A stretch of DNA of 64,000 nucleotides from Paraburkholderia nodosa (GCF_001718195.1 NZ_MCNV01000003.1:496001-560000), one strand, 5' to 3'. Numbered from the stretch's first letter, positions 34,961 through 45,205 are shown. Numbers and translations: made by a program. The notes: generated from the letters alone by a model not told the origin.

Positions 34961-36508
34961 TTATCCCGCCGTCGCCGTAGCCGCCGAAGCCGCCGCCGGC
35001 GCGCTGGCCGCGCCGTAATCGGCTGGCGCATCGGGCTCGCGCGGCGTCTCGCCTGCATGCGCGATCCAGCCGCCGCCCAACGCGCGATACAGATCGACGA
35101 GGTTCGTCAGGCGCGCAAGGCGCGCCGTGACGAGCGACTGCTGCGCCGTGTAGAGGCTGGTCTGCGCGGCCAGCACCGGCAGATAGCTGTCCACGCCGTT
35201 TTTGTAGCGCAGTTCCGAAAGCGTGAGCGAGCGCTGGTTCGCAAAGGTGCTGCGCTCGAGCGCGGCGATCTGCTCGTCGTAGGTGCCTCGTGCAGCCAGG
35301 CCGTCGGCCACTTCGCGGAACGCCGACTGGATCGACTTCTCGTAGTTGGCGATCTCGATGCGCTTCTCGACATTCGCGAGTTGCAGGTTCGCGATGTTCG
35401 AGCCGCCTTCGAAGATCGGCAGCGTGATCTGCGGCACGAAACTCCATGCCGCCGTGCCCGCCTTGAAGAGGCCGCCGAGCGACAGGCTTTCGGTGCCGAA
35501 CGCCGCCGTGAGCGAGATCTTCGGGAAGAACGCCGCACGCGCCGCGCCGATATTGGCGTTTGCCGCAAGCAGCGTTTGCTCAGCCTGCATGATGTCCGGA
35601 CGACGCGTGAGCAGATCCGAAGGCAGGCCTGCCGGAATGTCGTTGACCAGCGGCTGGCCGTCGAGCGGCAGGCCTTGCGGCAGATCCGCCGGCAGCGGCT
35701 CGCCGATCAGCAGCACGAGCGCGTTTTCGGCCTGCGCGCGTGCCCGCAGTTGCGCCTGCATGTTGGCCTGCGCGTTCTCGACCACCGTTTGCGCCTGGCG
35801 CAAATCGAGCTCGGTGCCGGTGCCCGTATCGAACTGCGCCTTCGCGATGTTGTACGAGTCCTGCGCCGTCTTGAGCGTTTCCTGCGTGACCTTGAGCAGG
35901 TCGTCGTCGGAGAGCATGGTCAGGTACTGGTCCGCGACTTCCGAAACCAGCGTGATTTCCGCTGCCTTGCGTGCATACGCCGTCGAGAGGTACTGCGCCA
36001 ACGCCTGGTCCTTCAGGCTGCGGATGCGCCCCCAGAAGTCCAGCTCCCACGACGCCTGCACGCCCACGTTGTAGACGCTGTACGGGTTCGGACTGTTCGG
36101 TGTGGTCAGCAGATCCCTCGGTGTGCGCGTGCGCGTGTCCGTGGCCACGCCGTTGATCGCCGGGAACAGCTCGGCGCGCGTGATCTGATACTGCGCGCGC
36201 GCCGCCTCGACGTTGAGCACCGACACGCGCAGATCGCGGTTGTTCTTCAGCGCGATGTCGACGAGCTGCTGCAGACGCGGATCGACGAAGAACTCGCGCC
36301 AGCCGATGTCGGTAGCCGCGGCGCCATTGGCGCTCGGGGCGGCCTGGCCGTTCTGGCCATTCGCGCCCCCGGCAACCGGCTGCGTCGCGTACACGCCGCC
36401 TTGCGGGAAGCTCTGCGACACCGGCGCTTCAGGCCGGTGGTACCACGGCTCCATCGTGCAACCCGCGAGGAGCGCAGCGGCCGCTGCAATTACGGATAGT
36501 TTATGCAT
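34961..36508 (-). CDS. oprB: RND efflux outer-membrane channel lipoprotein (OprB/OprM type)
   Basis: A 515-residue TolC-like outer-membrane factor. The lipobox LLAGC gives an N-terminal lipid anchor (Cys near residue 16). The NodT-family repeats are visible: DIGWREFFVDPRLQQLVDIA and KNNRDLRVSVLNVEAARAQY, then TRRPDIMQAEQTLLAANANI with GAARAAFFPKISL. AAGGAAGGA before the ATG at 36508 supports this start; upstream open sequence lies inside bpeB. The gap to bpeB is one base. It completes the tripartite pump. Confidence 0.93.
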   Translation of the reverse strand: MHKLSVIAAAAALLAGCTMEPWYHRPEAPVSQSFPQGGVYATQPVAGGANGQNGQAAPSANGAAATDIGWREFFVDPRLQQLVDIALKNNRDLRVSVLNVEAARAQYQITRAELFPAINGVATDTRTRTPRDLLTTPNSPNPYSVYNVGVQASWELDFWGRIRSLKDQALAQYLSTAYARKAAEITLVSEVADQYLTMLSDDDLLKVTQETLKTAQDSYNIAKAQFDTGTGTELDLRQAQTVVENAQANMQAQLRARAQAENALVLLIGEPLPADLPQGLPLDGQPLVNDIPAGLPSDLLTRRPDIMQAEQTLLAANANIGAARAAFFPKISLTAAFGTESLSLGGLFKAGTAAWSFVPQITLPIFEGGSNIANLQLANVEKRIEIANYEKSIQSAFREVADGLAARGTYDEQIAALERSTFANQRSLTLSELRYKNGVDSYLPVLAAQTSLYTAQQSLVTARLARLTNLVDLYRALGGGWIAHAGETPREPDAPADYGAASAPAAASAATATAG

Positions 36509-36509
36509 C

Positions 36510-39500
36510 TCAATGTCCTTCCTTGCCCGGGCCGTCGCCGTTGCTGCCGCCGTTGCCACCTTCGCCACCACGGTCATTGCCACCCTGAGCGCCACCACCA
36601 TTCGCGCCATTGTCCTGGTCGTGGTCGTGCGCGTGGTGCTCTTCGTAGTGCTGGAGCGCGACGTCCGCGTCCTCCTTCTCGCCGGCGAACTTCGCGCGAA
36701 TCACCACGAAGAACATCGGGATCATGAAGATCGCGAGGAACGTGGCCGTGATCATCCCGCCGATCACGCCCGTGCCGATCGCGTGCTGCGAAGCCGAACC
36801 CGCGCCGTTACTGATCGCGAGCGGCAGCACGCCGAGAATGAACGCCATCGACGTCATGAGAATCGGCCGCAGACGCAGTCGCGAAGCTTCGAGCGCCGCC
36901 TCGATCGGTCCCATCTTTCCCTCGGCCTGCAGGTCGCGCGCGAACTCCACGATCAGAATCGCGTTCTTCGCCGAGAGACCCACGGTGGTCAACAGACCCA
37001 CCTGGAAGAACACGTCGTTCTCGAGGCCGCGCAAGGTCACCGCCAGCAGCGCACCGAGCACGCCGAGCGGCACCACCATGATGACCGCGAACGGAATCGA
37101 CCAGCTTTCATACAGCGCCGCGAGACACAGGAACACGACGAGGATCGAGATGCCGTACAGGATCGGCGCCTGCGAGCCCGACTGGCGCTCCTGATACGAC
37201 AGGCCCGTCCATTCGTAGCCGATACCCGCGGGCAGCTTCGCCGCGATCTGCTCCATGGCCGTCATGGCCTGGCCGGTCGACTTGCCCTGCCCCGCCTGAC
37301 CCTGGATTTCCAGAGCGGAAATGCCGTTGTAGCGTTCGAGCTTCGGCGAACCGAAGGTCCAGCGGCCTTTCGCCACCGAGCCGAACGGCGCCATTCCGCC
37401 CGCGCTGTTGCGCACGTACCAGAGGTTCATGTCCTCGGGCGTCATGCGGAACGGTGCATCGGCCATCACGTACACCTTCTTGATACGGCCGTCCGTGTCG
37501 AGGAAGTTGTTCACGTACGCCGACGCCCACGCGATCGAGAAGGTCTGGTCGACCGCGGCCGCCGTCACACCGAGCGCCTCGGCCTTTTCGCGGTCGATGT
37601 CCACGGTGAACTGCGGCGTGTCGTTCAGGCCGTTCGGGCGCACGAGTGCGAGCGTCGGATCCTTCGCAGCCATGCCGAGCAGCATGTTGCGCGCTTCCAT
37701 CAGCTTCTCGTGACCGAGACCTCCGCGGTCCTGCAATTCGAAGTCGAAGCCCGACGCGGTGCCGAGTTCAGGAATCGAAGGCGGATTCACCGGGAACACC
37801 ATCGCGTCCTTGTAGCCCGCATAGTGCATGAACATACGCCGCACCAGCGCCTGGACCTTCTGGTCCGCGTTCTGACGCTGCTTGTAGTCCTTCATCCGTA
37901 CGAACACGAGACCCGAGTTCTGGCCACGGCCCGCGAAGCTGAAGCCGTTCACCGTGAACACCGACTCGACGATGCTACCTTCGTCCTTGAGCAGCCAGTT
38001 CTGGATGTTGGCGAGCGTGCGTGCCGTCGTTTCCTGGGTCGAGCCCACGGGCGTCTGCACGATCACGAACATCGTGCCCTGGTCTTCATCGGGCAGGAAC
38101 GACTTCGGCAGGCGCACGAACAGCAGGCCAACCGCGACGATCACCGCGAGATAGATGATGAGCCAGCGGCCCGAGCGCTTGATCACGTGGTGCACGCCGG
38201 AGTGATACTTGTCCCGGCTCGTCTCGAACGTACGGTTGAACCAGCCGAAGAAGCCCTTCTTCTCTTCGTGATGACCCTTCGGAATCGGCTTGAGGATGGT
38301 CGCGCACAACGCCGGCGTGAGAATCAGCGCGACGAGCACGGACAGCACCATCGCCGCCACGATCGTGAGCGAGAACTGCCGGTAGATGGCGCCGACCGAG
38401 CCGCCCGAGAACGCCACCGGCACGAACACCGCGGAAAGCACGAGCGCCACGCCAACGAGTGCGCCGGTAATCTGGCCCATCGCCTTGCGGGTGGCCTCCT
38501 TCGGCCCTAACCCCTCTTCCACCATCACCCGCTCGACGTTCTCCACGACCACGATCGCGTCGTCCACCAGCAGGCCGATGGCGAGCACGAGACCGAACAT
38601 CGACAGCGTGTTGATCGAGAAGCCCACCGCCGCCATGATCGCGAACGTGCCCAGCAGCACCACCGGCACCGCGATCGTCGGAATCAACGTCGCGCGCAGA
38701 TTCTGCAGGAACAGGTACATCACGAGGAACACCAGCACGATGCCTTCCAGCAGCGTCTTGATCACTTCCTCGATCGACAGGCGCACGAACGGCGTCGTGT
38801 CATACGGGTACTTCACGACGAGACCGTGCGGGAAGTACCTCGAGAGGTCGTCGATCTTCTGGCGCACGAGCTTCGCGGTCTGCAGCGCGTTGGCGCCCGT
38901 CGCGAGCTGAATGCCCAGACCGGCCGTCGGCGCACCGTTGTACTTCGTGTCGAAGTTGTAGTTTTCGCCACCCAGACCAATACGCGCCACGTCCTTCAAG
39001 CGCACCTGCGAGCCGTCCTGGTTCACCTTCAGCAGGATGTTGCCGAACTGCTCGGGCGTCTGCAGCAGCGTCGATTCGGTGATGGTCGCCTGGAACGCCT
39101 GCCCCGCCACTGCCGGCGTGCCGCCCAGCTGACCGCCCGCGATCTGCACGTTCTGCGCGGTGATTGCCGCTGTGACGTCGGTTGGTGTTAGCTGGAAGTT
39201 CGTGAGCTTGTTTGGATCGAGCCAGACACGCATCGCGTACTGCGAGCCGAACAGCGTGACCGTACCCACGCCGTCGATACGGCTGATCGGGTCTTTCACG
39301 TTCGACGCCACGTAGTTCGCGAGGTCGTACTTGGTCATGCTGCCGTCTTCGGACACGAACGCGAGCACCAGCAGGAAGCTGCTGCTCGATTTCGTGACGC
39401 TGATGCCAAGCTGCTGCACCACCTGCGGCAGGATCGGCGTGGCGAGCTGCAGCTTGTTCTGCACCTGCACCTGCGCGATGTCCGGGTTGGTGCCCGCCGC

Positions 39501-39782
39501 GAAAGTCAGCGTGATCGTGGCCGTACCCGAGTCATCGGAAGTCGACGAGATGTACAGCAGGTGGTCGAGACCGCTCATCTGCTGCTCGATCACCTGCGTG
39601 ACCGTGTTTTCCACCGTCTTGGCCGACGCGCCCGGATAGTTCGCGCTGATCTGGATGGAAGGCGGCGCGATGGTCGGATACTGCGCGACCGGCAGCGTGA
39701 ACACCGATGCCACACCCGCCAGCATCAGGATGATGGCGATCACCCATGCAAAAATTGGGCGATCAATAAAGAACTTTGCCAT
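36510..39782 (-). CDS. bpeB: RND multidrug efflux inner-membrane pump (BpeB/AcrB type)
   Basis: A 1090-residue HAE1-family proton/drug antiporter. It starts [20 protein letters not shown] with the family TM1. The proton-relay aspartates are in TM4, [20 protein letters not shown], and Lys in [18 protein letters not shown] of TM10. SYRQFS-like [20 protein letters not shown] and the funnel and porter repeats are present. The C-terminus extends about 45 residues past TM12 as a His-rich then Gly/Asn-rich tail (HHAHDHDQ, then GGGAQGG), longer than AcrB. The operon order bpeA-bpeB-oprB with divergent bpeR matches Burkholderia. Confidence 0.95.
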   Translation of the reverse strand: MAKFFIDRPIFAWVIAIILMLAGVASVFTLPVAQYPTIAPPSIQISANYPGASAKTVENTVTQVIEQQMSGLDHLLYISSTSDDSGTATITLTFAAGTNPDIAQVQVQNKLQLATPILPQVVQQLGISVTKSSSSFLLVLAFVSEDGSMTKYDLANYVASNVKDPISRIDGVGTVTLFGSQYAMRVWLDPNKLTNFQLTPTDVTAAITAQNVQIAGGQLGGTPAVAGQAFQATITESTLLQTPEQFGNILLKVNQDGSQVRLKDVARIGLGGENYNFDTKYNGAPTAGLGIQLATGANALQTAKLVRQKIDDLSRYFPHGLVVKYPYDTTPFVRLSIEEVIKTLLEGIVLVFLVMYLFLQNLRATLIPTIAVPVVLLGTFAIMAAVGFSINTLSMFGLVLAIGLLVDDAIVVVENVERVMVEEGLGPKEATRKAMGQITGALVGVALVLSAVFVPVAFSGGSVGAIYRQFSLTIVAAMVLSVLVALILTPALCATILKPIPKGHHEEKKGFFGWFNRTFETSRDKYHSGVHHVIKRSGRWLIIYLAVIVAVGLLFVRLPKSFLPDEDQGTMFVIVQTPVGSTQETTARTLANIQNWLLKDEGSIVESVFTVNGFSFAGRGQNSGLVFVRMKDYKQRQNADQKVQALVRRMFMHYAGYKDAMVFPVNPPSIPELGTASGFDFELQDRGGLGHEKLMEARNMLLGMAAKDPTLALVRPNGLNDTPQFTVDIDREKAEALGVTAAAVDQTFSIAWASAYVNNFLDTDGRIKKVYVMADAPFRMTPEDMNLWYVRNSAGGMAPFGSVAKGRWTFGSPKLERYNGISALEIQGQAGQGKSTGQAMTAMEQIAAKLPAGIGYEWTGLSYQERQSGSQAPILYGISILVVFLCLAALYESWSIPFAVIMVVPLGVLGALLAVTLRGLENDVFFQVGLLTTVGLSAKNAILIVEFARDLQAEGKMGPIEAALEASRLRLRPILMTSMAFILGVLPLAISNGAGSASQHAIGTGVIGGMITATFLAIFMIPMFFVVIRAKFAGEKEDADVALQHYEEHHAHDHDQDNGANGGGAQGGNDRGGEGGNGGSNGDGPGKEGH

Positions 39783-39797
39783 GAAGCAGGCTCCCCG

Positions 39798-41060
39798 TTA
39801 TTGCGCTGCGGAGGCGGCAGGTGCAGCCGAGGCAGCCTTCGGCCCCGATGCGGCGCTGGCGGCGTTCGCGTAGCCCGAAGCCGTTGCCATGTCGGCCGAA
39901 GGCGCGCCCTGCGGCGGCGGCGGCGGCAGCTGCGCGGGAACCGGCTTGACCTGCGCACCCGGCTTGACCTTGTCGGTGCCCTGAACGATCACGCGGTCGC
40001 CGGCGTTCAGACCGCTCTGAACGACCCAGTCCTGACCCTGCGTGCCCGCCGTGGTGATCGGCGTCGGCACGACCTTGTTGTCCTGGTTGACGACGTACAC
40101 CGAGGCCTGCCCCTTCTGGTCATGCTGCACGCCGACCTGCGGCACGAGGAACGCGTTGTTGTTGATGCCTTCTTCGATGCGCGCGCGCACGAACATGCCC
40201 GGCAGCAGCACGCGGTCGGCGTTCGGGAAAATCGCGCGAACCGTGACCGAGCCCGTGGTCTGGTCGACGGTGACGTCGGAGAACTGGAGCTTGCCCTTTT
40301 CCGAATAGGTGCGGCCGTCTTCGAGGACGAGCGAGACCTTGGCGGCGTTCGGGCCGTTGGTCTTCAGGCGTCCTTCCTGGATCTCGCGGCGCAGCTTCAG
40401 GCCTTCGAGGCTGGACTGCGTGACGTCCACGTACATCGGATCGAGCTGCTGCACCGTCGACATCAACGTGGCCGCGCTCGCCTGCACGTAGGCGCCCGGC
40501 GTGACCTGCGAGATGCCGACCTGGCCCGAGACCGGCGAAGTGACGTCGGTGTAGCCGAGGTTGATCTGTGCCGTGTCGACGGCGGCCTTGCCGGCGGCGA
40601 CGTCGGCTGCAGCCTGGCCCTGGGCGGAAATGGCGTTGTCGTAGTCCTGCTTGCTCACCGCGTTGGCCTGCACCAGCACCTTGTAGCGCGCGACCAGCGC
40701 GTTCTGCGTGACGAGGTTGGCCTGCGCCTTGGCGAGCGTGGCCTTGGCATTGTTCAGCGCAGCGATGTACGGCGCCGGATCGATCTTGTAGAGCCGCTGA
40801 CCGGCCTTGACGAGCGCGCCTTCGGTGAATTCGCGGCGCAGCACGATGCCGTCCACCCGTGCGCGCACTTGCGCGACGAGATAGGCACTGGTGCGGCCGG
40901 GAAGCTCGGAGACGACCGGCACGGCGGACGGCTGGACGGTGACGATACCCACTTCGGGGGTTTGCGGCGGCGGCGCCGACTGCTTTTGCCCGCAGGCTGC
41001 GAGCACGATGGCAGCCGTCGCGACACTGATTAGGCGGAATGGAACCCGTTCGACGCGCAT
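39798..41060 (-). CDS. bpeA: RND efflux periplasmic adaptor lipoprotein (BpeA/AcrA type)
   Basis: A 420-residue membrane-fusion protein. Its lipobox LAAC is near residue 24, so it is lipidated to the inner membrane. The lipoyl-like half motifs VRARVDGIVLRREFTEGALV and SPVSGQVGISQVTPGAYV flank an alpha-helical hairpin, followed by the beta-barrel (DPMYVDVTQSSLEG). The C-terminal tail is Pro/Ala-rich. AGAGG eight bases upstream supports the ATG at 41060; an upstream ATG would precede the signal with basic residues. It is the first gene of the pump operon. Confidence 0.94.
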   Translation of the reverse strand: MRVERVPFRLISVATAAIVLAACGQKQSAPPPQTPEVGIVTVQPSAVPVVSELPGRTSAYLVAQVRARVDGIVLRREFTEGALVKAGQRLYKIDPAPYIAALNNAKATLAKAQANLVTQNALVARYKVLVQANAVSKQDYDNAISAQGQAAADVAAGKAAVDTAQINLGYTDVTSPVSGQVGISQVTPGAYVQASAATLMSTVQQLDPMYVDVTQSSLEGLKLRREIQEGRLKTNGPNAAKVSLVLEDGRTYSEKGKLQFSDVTVDQTTGSVTVRAIFPNADRVLLPGMFVRARIEEGINNNAFLVPQVGVQHDQKGQASVYVVNQDNKVVPTPITTAGTQGQDWVVQSGLNAGDRVIVQGTDKVKPGAQVKPVPAQLPPPPPQGAPSADMATASGYANAASAASGPKAASAAPAASAAQ

Positions 41061-41327
41061 GGAGCGACCTCTGTCTATAACTGACAATAAAAGCGTGCGG
41101 CGTCCTGCAACGAGGAGGACGACCACGCACGCCAGCATCTGGCAAATACCTGACGGATAAACCCGGTACTTCTTCTAGAAGGCGCGTTCCGGTCTGCACA
41201 TCCGTCCGGGCGATACTGCCGCGCGCCGCCGCGAGAGGCGTCGCGCATTGGGGTTTCTACGACCACTTGGCCAAGGACGGATATTAACCGGACATCACCA
41301 TTTGAGGCACCCAGGTGGTGGGGTGCT

Positions 41328-41357
41328 ATTATAGATACATTCGCGAACGAATGTAAA
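41328..41357 (-). promoter_or_regulatory. Promoter of the bpeA-bpeB-oprB operon with embedded BpeR operator
   Basis: On the minus strand TTTACA (41352-41357), 18 bp, TATAAT (41328-41333). The perfect dyad TACATTCGCGAACGAATGTA (41336-41355) lies in the spacer and overlaps the -35. It resembles the AcrR operator. Binding there would block RNA polymerase, and also bears on the divergent bpeR. Confidence 0.85.
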
Positions 41358-41495
41358 AGGACGTTACTTAACCGTTGAGGGGTGCTTCAGGAGCGATCCG
41401 CGCATCACCTCCATATTACAAATCAATACATTACGGTTCGCACCCCAAATACGTTCATTCACCCCCAACCTGCTGCAACGCACCGACTTTACAAA

Positions 41496-42149
41496 ATGGC
41501 CCGCCGCACGAAAGAGGAAGCGCTGGAGACGCGCAACCGGATCCTCGACGCCGCCGAACACGTCTTTTACGAGAAGGGCGTGTCGCGCACTTCGCTGGCC
41601 GACATCGCCCAGACCGCGGGCGTGACGCGCGGCGCGATTTACTGGCATTTCGAGAACAAGGGCGACCTGTTCACGGCCATGTTCGACCGCGTGGTGCTGC
41701 CGCTCGACGAGCTGAAGGTGGCATCGACGGATCCCGGCGAGCCCGACCCGCTCGGGCGCATGCGCGATCTCTGCATTCTGTGTCTGCGCAATACGGCGAC
41801 CGACGTGCGCCGCCGCCGCGTGTTCGAGATCCTGTTCCTGAAGTGTGAGTTCGTCGAGGAGATGGGCCCGGTGATGGCGCGCCATCAGACCGATATGCGC
41901 GAGGGCCTGGCGAGCATCGAACAGGGTTTGCGCAATGCGATGTCGAAGGGCCAGCTGCCCGCCGACCTCGACGCCAAGCGCGCTTCGCGCGTGCTCCATT
42001 CGTTCATCGGCGGCGCGCTGCGCGATATGGCGATCCTGCCGGACGCGTTCGACGTGGCGAGCAACGCCGAACTGCACGTCGACGCGATGCTCGACGCGCT
42101 GCGCTTCAGCCCGTCGCTGCGCATCGGCGCGAGCGCGTCGCAAGCCTGA
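41496..42149 (+). CDS. bpeR: TetR-family repressor of the RND pump (BpeR/AcrR type)
   Basis: A 217-residue regulator. The helix-turn-helix is at about residues 30-58 (SRTSLADIAQTAGVTRGAIY, then WHFENKGDLF). The C-terminal ligand-binding domain resembles AcrR and TtgR (RRRVFEILFLKCEFVEEMGP, LHSFIGGALRDMAILPD). It is divergent from bpeA with a perfect operator 141-160 bp before its start. No clear ribosome site precedes the ATG at 41496; the frame is open back to 41382. Loss of such repressors raises multidrug efflux (known for the family). Confidence 0.93.
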   Translation: MARRTKEEALETRNRILDAAEHVFYEKGVSRTSLADIAQTAGVTRGAIYWHFENKGDLFTAMFDRVVLPLDELKVASTDPGEPDPLGRMRDLCILCLRNTATDVRRRRVFEILFLKCEFVEEMGPVMARHQTDMREGLASIEQGLRNAMSKGQLPADLDAKRASRVLHSFIGGALRDMAILPDAFDVASNAELHVDAMLDALRFSPSLRIGASASQA

Positions 42150-42180
42150 CGCCTACGCGCGCAGTTCCCGGATCGAACCA

Positions 42181-42208
42181 GGCGGCCCACTGACGGGGCC
42201 GCCTTTTT
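42181..42208 (+). terminator. Terminator of bpeR
   Basis: GGCGGCCC (42181-42188), loop, GGGCCGCC (42196-42203), then five Ts. Confidence 0.9.
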
Positions 42209-42217
42209 CTTGAGCGC

Positions 42218-42853
42218 TCAGGCCGGCACGCGGGTCGCCCGGGCCCGTTGATTCGACGCGTAGATGTTGTCGCGCGCGAGCGGCACGCCTTGTTCGACGG
42301 CGGCAAGCCAGGCATCCGTGTTCACGACCGCAGCGAAACGCGTATGCATCACCGCGCTGAATACGCGGTGGATCTCCTCGGCGCTCGCCGTTCCCGCCTC
42401 GTTTGCATACGGCACCGAACCGGTCGCATCGGCGAGAAACTCCACGGCAAGACCCGCGTGGGTCGCCTCGAACACCGTCGAGGCGTCGCAGTTATGCGTC
42501 ATGTAGCCCACTACCGTGAGCGTGTCGATGCCGCGATCGGTCAGCCAGGCCTTGAGATCGGTGCCCGCGAAGGCGCTCGGCAGCGCTTTTTCGACGTAGT
42601 GGTCCCGCTCGCGCGAGGCCACGACCGGATGCAGTTCGGCGCCCACGCTGCCGCGCGCAAAGAGCGGCGAGTCCGCCGGGGCGAAGTTCTGCACCACCAC
42701 GACCGGCACGCCGGCCGCGCGCGCAGCGTCGATCGCGCGGCCGATATTGGCAAGCGACGTCTCGATGGGGGGATATTCGATCGGCAGATCGCCGCTGACA
42801 TATTCGTTCTGCACGTCGATGACGACGAGCGCCCGGCGCGGATTCGCGGACAT
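42218..42853 (-). CDS. Isochorismatase-family cysteine hydrolase
   Basis: A 211-residue alpha/beta hydrolase of the nicotinamidase/isochorismatase family. The catalytic triad reads Asp in VVIDVQNEYV, Lys in VEKALPSAFAGTDL and Cys in GYMTHNCDASTVFEATHAG. GGAGG seven bases upstream supports the ATG at 42853 (MSANPRR). It is divergent from a GlxA-type regulator, which may control it (inference). The family acts on amides, ureides and N-carbamoyl compounds; the substrate is unknown. Confidence 0.88.
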   Translation of the reverse strand: MSANPRRALVVIDVQNEYVSGDLPIEYPPIETSLANIGRAIDAARAAGVPVVVVQNFAPADSPLFARGSVGAELHPVVASRERDHYVEKALPSAFAGTDLKAWLTDRGIDTLTVVGYMTHNCDASTVFEATHAGLAVEFLADATGSVPYANEAGTASAEEIHRVFSAVMHTRFAAVVNTDAWLAAVEQGVPLARDNIYASNQRARATRVPA

Positions 42854-42998
42854 GGCCATGCCTCCAGGGGTTGAAAGGAACCGACCGGTCCGAAGACGCG
42901 AAGTCGATGGCGGGATTGTGGCGCCGCGAGCGCCCACGCGACAGTGGCCCGGACGACAACTTTCGCTAGAATCGGGCCATTCCTCTTCGGGACTCGTC

Positions 42999-43985
42999 AT
43001 GGCCACCGCTATTCGTCAGGCTCCGTCACCGGCCCCCTTGCGCGTCGCCGTGATCGCCTTCGACCGCATCAGTCCGTTCCATCTCTCGGTGCCTTGCGTC
43101 GTGTTCGGCGAAGACCGCAGCGAAGGCGGCGTGCCGCCGTTCGAACTCGCAGTCTGCGCGGCGGAGCCCGGCACGCTCACCACCACGGCAGGCTTCACGA
43201 TCGGCGCGCCGCAGGGCCTCGAGGGGCTGCGCGGCGCGGACGTGATCGTCGTGCCGAGCTGGCGCGACACCCACGAGGCGCCGCCCGCCGCGCTTTGCGA
43301 CGCGCTGCGTGACGCGCACGCGAGCGGCGCGATCCTCGTCGGGCTCTGCCTCGGCGCCTACGTGCTCGCGCATGCGGGCCTGCTCGACGGCCGCCCGGGC
43401 ACCACGCACTGGGCCGCGGCGGACGACTTCGCGCAGCGCTTTCCGGCCGTACGCTTCGATCCCGGCGTGCTCTACATCGACGACGGCGACCTGCTGACCT
43501 CGGCGGGCACCGCGGCGGGACTCGATTGCTGCCTGCATCTCATGCGGCGGCTGTGCGGCTCGGGCGCCGCGAACTACGTGGCGCGGCGGCTCGTCGTGCC
43601 GCCGCATCGCCAGGGCAACCAGGCCCAGTACGTACAACAGCCGCTTGCGGCGCCCGGGCGCGGCGAGCGGCTGCCGGGTCTGCTCGACTGGATTCGCGCC
43701 CACCTCGACGCGCCCCACACGCTCGACTCGCTCGCGCAGCGCGCCCTGATGAGCCGGCGCACCTTCACGCGCCAGTTTCGTTCGACGACGGGAACGACGG
43801 TGAGCGCGTGGCTGCTCGGCGAGCGCCTCGCCCGCGCGCAGCAGTTGCTCGAAAGCACCGATCAGCCGATCGACGCGATCGCCCAGCGCGCGGGCTTTGG
43901 CTCGGCCGCGTCGCTGCGTCAGCATTTCGTGGAGGCGTTCAGGATTTCGCCGTCGGCGTGGCGGCGGGAGTTTAGGGGGGTGTAA
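42999..43985 (+). CDS. GlxA-family AraC-type transcriptional regulator
   Basis: A 328-residue regulator with an N-terminal DJ-1/PfpI-like domain (FDRISPFHLSVPCVVFGEDR, VGLCLGAYVLAHAGLLDGRP with the nucleophile-elbow Cys, THWAAADDFAQRFP) and a C-terminal AraC helix-turn-helix pair (LDSLAQRALMSRRTFTRQF and PIDAIAQRAGFGSAASLRQH). A TAGAAT box at 42967-42972 lies 27 bp before the ATG. It is divergent from the cysteine hydrolase gene, its probable target. GlxA-type proteins sense small molecules through the DJ-1 domain; the ligand is unknown. Confidence 0.9.
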   Translation: MATAIRQAPSPAPLRVAVIAFDRISPFHLSVPCVVFGEDRSEGGVPPFELAVCAAEPGTLTTTAGFTIGAPQGLEGLRGADVIVVPSWRDTHEAPPAALCDALRDAHASGAILVGLCLGAYVLAHAGLLDGRPGTTHWAAADDFAQRFPAVRFDPGVLYIDDGDLLTSAGTAAGLDCCLHLMRRLCGSGAANYVARRLVVPPHRQGNQAQYVQQPLAAPGRGERLPGLLDWIRAHLDAPHTLDSLAQRALMSRRTFTRQFRSTTGTTVSAWLLGERLARAQQLLESTDQPIDAIAQRAGFGSAASLRQHFVEAFRISPSAWRREFRGV

Positions 43986-44020
43986 GCGGTTCGATGAGCG
44001 GTTCGATGAGCGGTGCGACG
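43985..44020. repeat. Three tandem copies of a 12-bp unit at the regulator stop
   Basis: AGCGGTTCGATG occurs twice exactly and a third time as AGCGGTGCGACG, beginning at the last base of the stop codon. Confidence 0.8.
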
Positions 44021-44056
44021 CTCGGCGCACCTTGCGCGCGCCGGGCAGCGCCGAAT

Positions 44057-44806
44057 TCAGGTCCCGGTGAACCAGCGCGCAGCATAAAGCAGCAACGCCA
44101 CGAAAAAGATCATCGCAGCCCACGCCCAATAGGGCATGGCGTGCTGCGGCGGCTCGTGATTCAGCGTGCTTGCGGCGCGGCCCGAGAGCGTTCCGCCCGC
44201 GTGGTGCTGTGGCAGGATATGCGCACGCCGGGCGAGACCGGCGAGGTTGATGGGCCGCAGGAACACATGCTGCCGGCGCGGCTGCTCGCCGGCCACGCGG
44301 TTCGGCGCCTGGCCGTGCTTGACCGCAACCACGGCGCAGAACTCCGTGAAGAAGTCGTCGGCCAGTTCGTGCAGCGCGTTCTCGATCTGGCGCGGCGGCA
44401 GCTCGGAAAGCGGGCCCGTGAGCGTGGCCCACACCGAGTAGTCGATCCGCGTGCTCACATCCTTGCCCGTACCCGGCTCCCGCGCCGTGGCGCGCTCTTC
44501 GGGGCGCAGCGCGACGTCGATCTGGCCGCGCAGCGAGCCGATGCCGTCCGCGCGGGCGCGAAAGCTCAGCACGCGCCGGGGCGTGAGGGGCACCTGCGCC
44601 GTGTCATTGGCAATGTGGGCGCGCACTTCATAGCGTGCGCGCAGCGGCCCGAGCGGCACCGTGAGGGTGATCGCGTATTCGCCGGGGCCGAGCCGCCTGA
44701 ACGACTCGCAATGCTCCATGCTCGCGCGCACGAGCGCGACGTCCTGCAGCGCCGCCCAGACGGCGGCCGGTTCGAGCGGAATTCTCAACGCGTCGTTCAG
44801 TTCCAT
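44057..44806 (-). CDS. CoxG-like SRPBCC-domain protein with C-terminal membrane anchor
   Basis: A 249-residue protein of the carbon monoxide dehydrogenase subunit G family. The SRPBCC fold shows PLEPAAVWAALQDVALVRAS, GPGEYAITLTVPLGPLRARY and DYSVWATLTGPLSELPPRQI, then LADDFFTEFCAVV. A hydrophobic helix near the C-terminus (MPYWAWAAMIFFVALLLYAA) would anchor it in the membrane. No CO dehydrogenase genes are near, so a role as a membrane-recruiting or lipid-binding accessory is possible but unproven. GGGGGAG before the ATG supports the start. It lies 33 bp after the DUF427 gene. Confidence 0.8.
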   Translation of the reverse strand: MELNDALRIPLEPAAVWAALQDVALVRASMEHCESFRRLGPGEYAITLTVPLGPLRARYEVRAHIANDTAQVPLTPRRVLSFRARADGIGSLRGQIDVALRPEERATAREPGTGKDVSTRIDYSVWATLTGPLSELPPRQIENALHELADDFFTEFCAVVAVKHGQAPNRVAGEQPRRQHVFLRPINLAGLARRAHILPQHHAGGTLSGRAASTLNHEPPQHAMPYWAWAAMIFFVALLLYAARWFTGT

Positions 44807-44839
44807 GGCGGCTCCCCCTATGCAAGCTACCGGGCCATT

Positions 44840-45205
44840 TCAGGAGGTCTGGTCGATCCGGTCCACGCGAGTTGCGTAGAAAGCCAGATACCCCTTGATG
44901 CCGCTTGCGTCATCGAGCGGCGCTTCGTAGCTCCAGGCCGCGTCGTCGACGCGCCCGTCTTCGGTACGCAAATGGAAATACGTCGCCTCGCCCTTGAACG
45001 GGCAATGCGAGGTCTGTCCGGAGCGTTCGAGTCGTGCCATGTTCACGTCTGCGCGCGGGAAGTAGAAGACGTCGGGGTAGCCGGTTTCGCAAAGGGTGAC
45101 GGCGTGCAGCGTATCGGCAATGGTGATGCCGCCATGAATCACGCGCACGCGGTGACGGTTCGCAACGAGTTCGATGCGATGGTCCGCATCCGGTTCGACC
45201 GCCAT
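44840..45205 (-). CDS. DUF427-domain protein
   Basis: A 121-residue soluble protein of the DUF427 family. The core reads ITIADTLHAVTLCETGYPDV, FYFPRADVNMARLERSGQ, SHCPFKGEATYFHL and AAWSYEAPLDDASGIKGYLA, all characteristic. The function of the family is unknown. AGGGGAA eight bases upstream supports the ATG at 45205. It is the first gene of a probable pair with the CoxG-like gene. Confidence 0.88.
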   Translation of the reverse strand: MAVEPDADHRIELVANRHRVRVIHGGITIADTLHAVTLCETGYPDVFYFPRADVNMARLERSGQTSHCPFKGEATYFHLRTEDGRVDDAAWSYEAPLDDASGIKGYLAFYATRVDRIDQTS

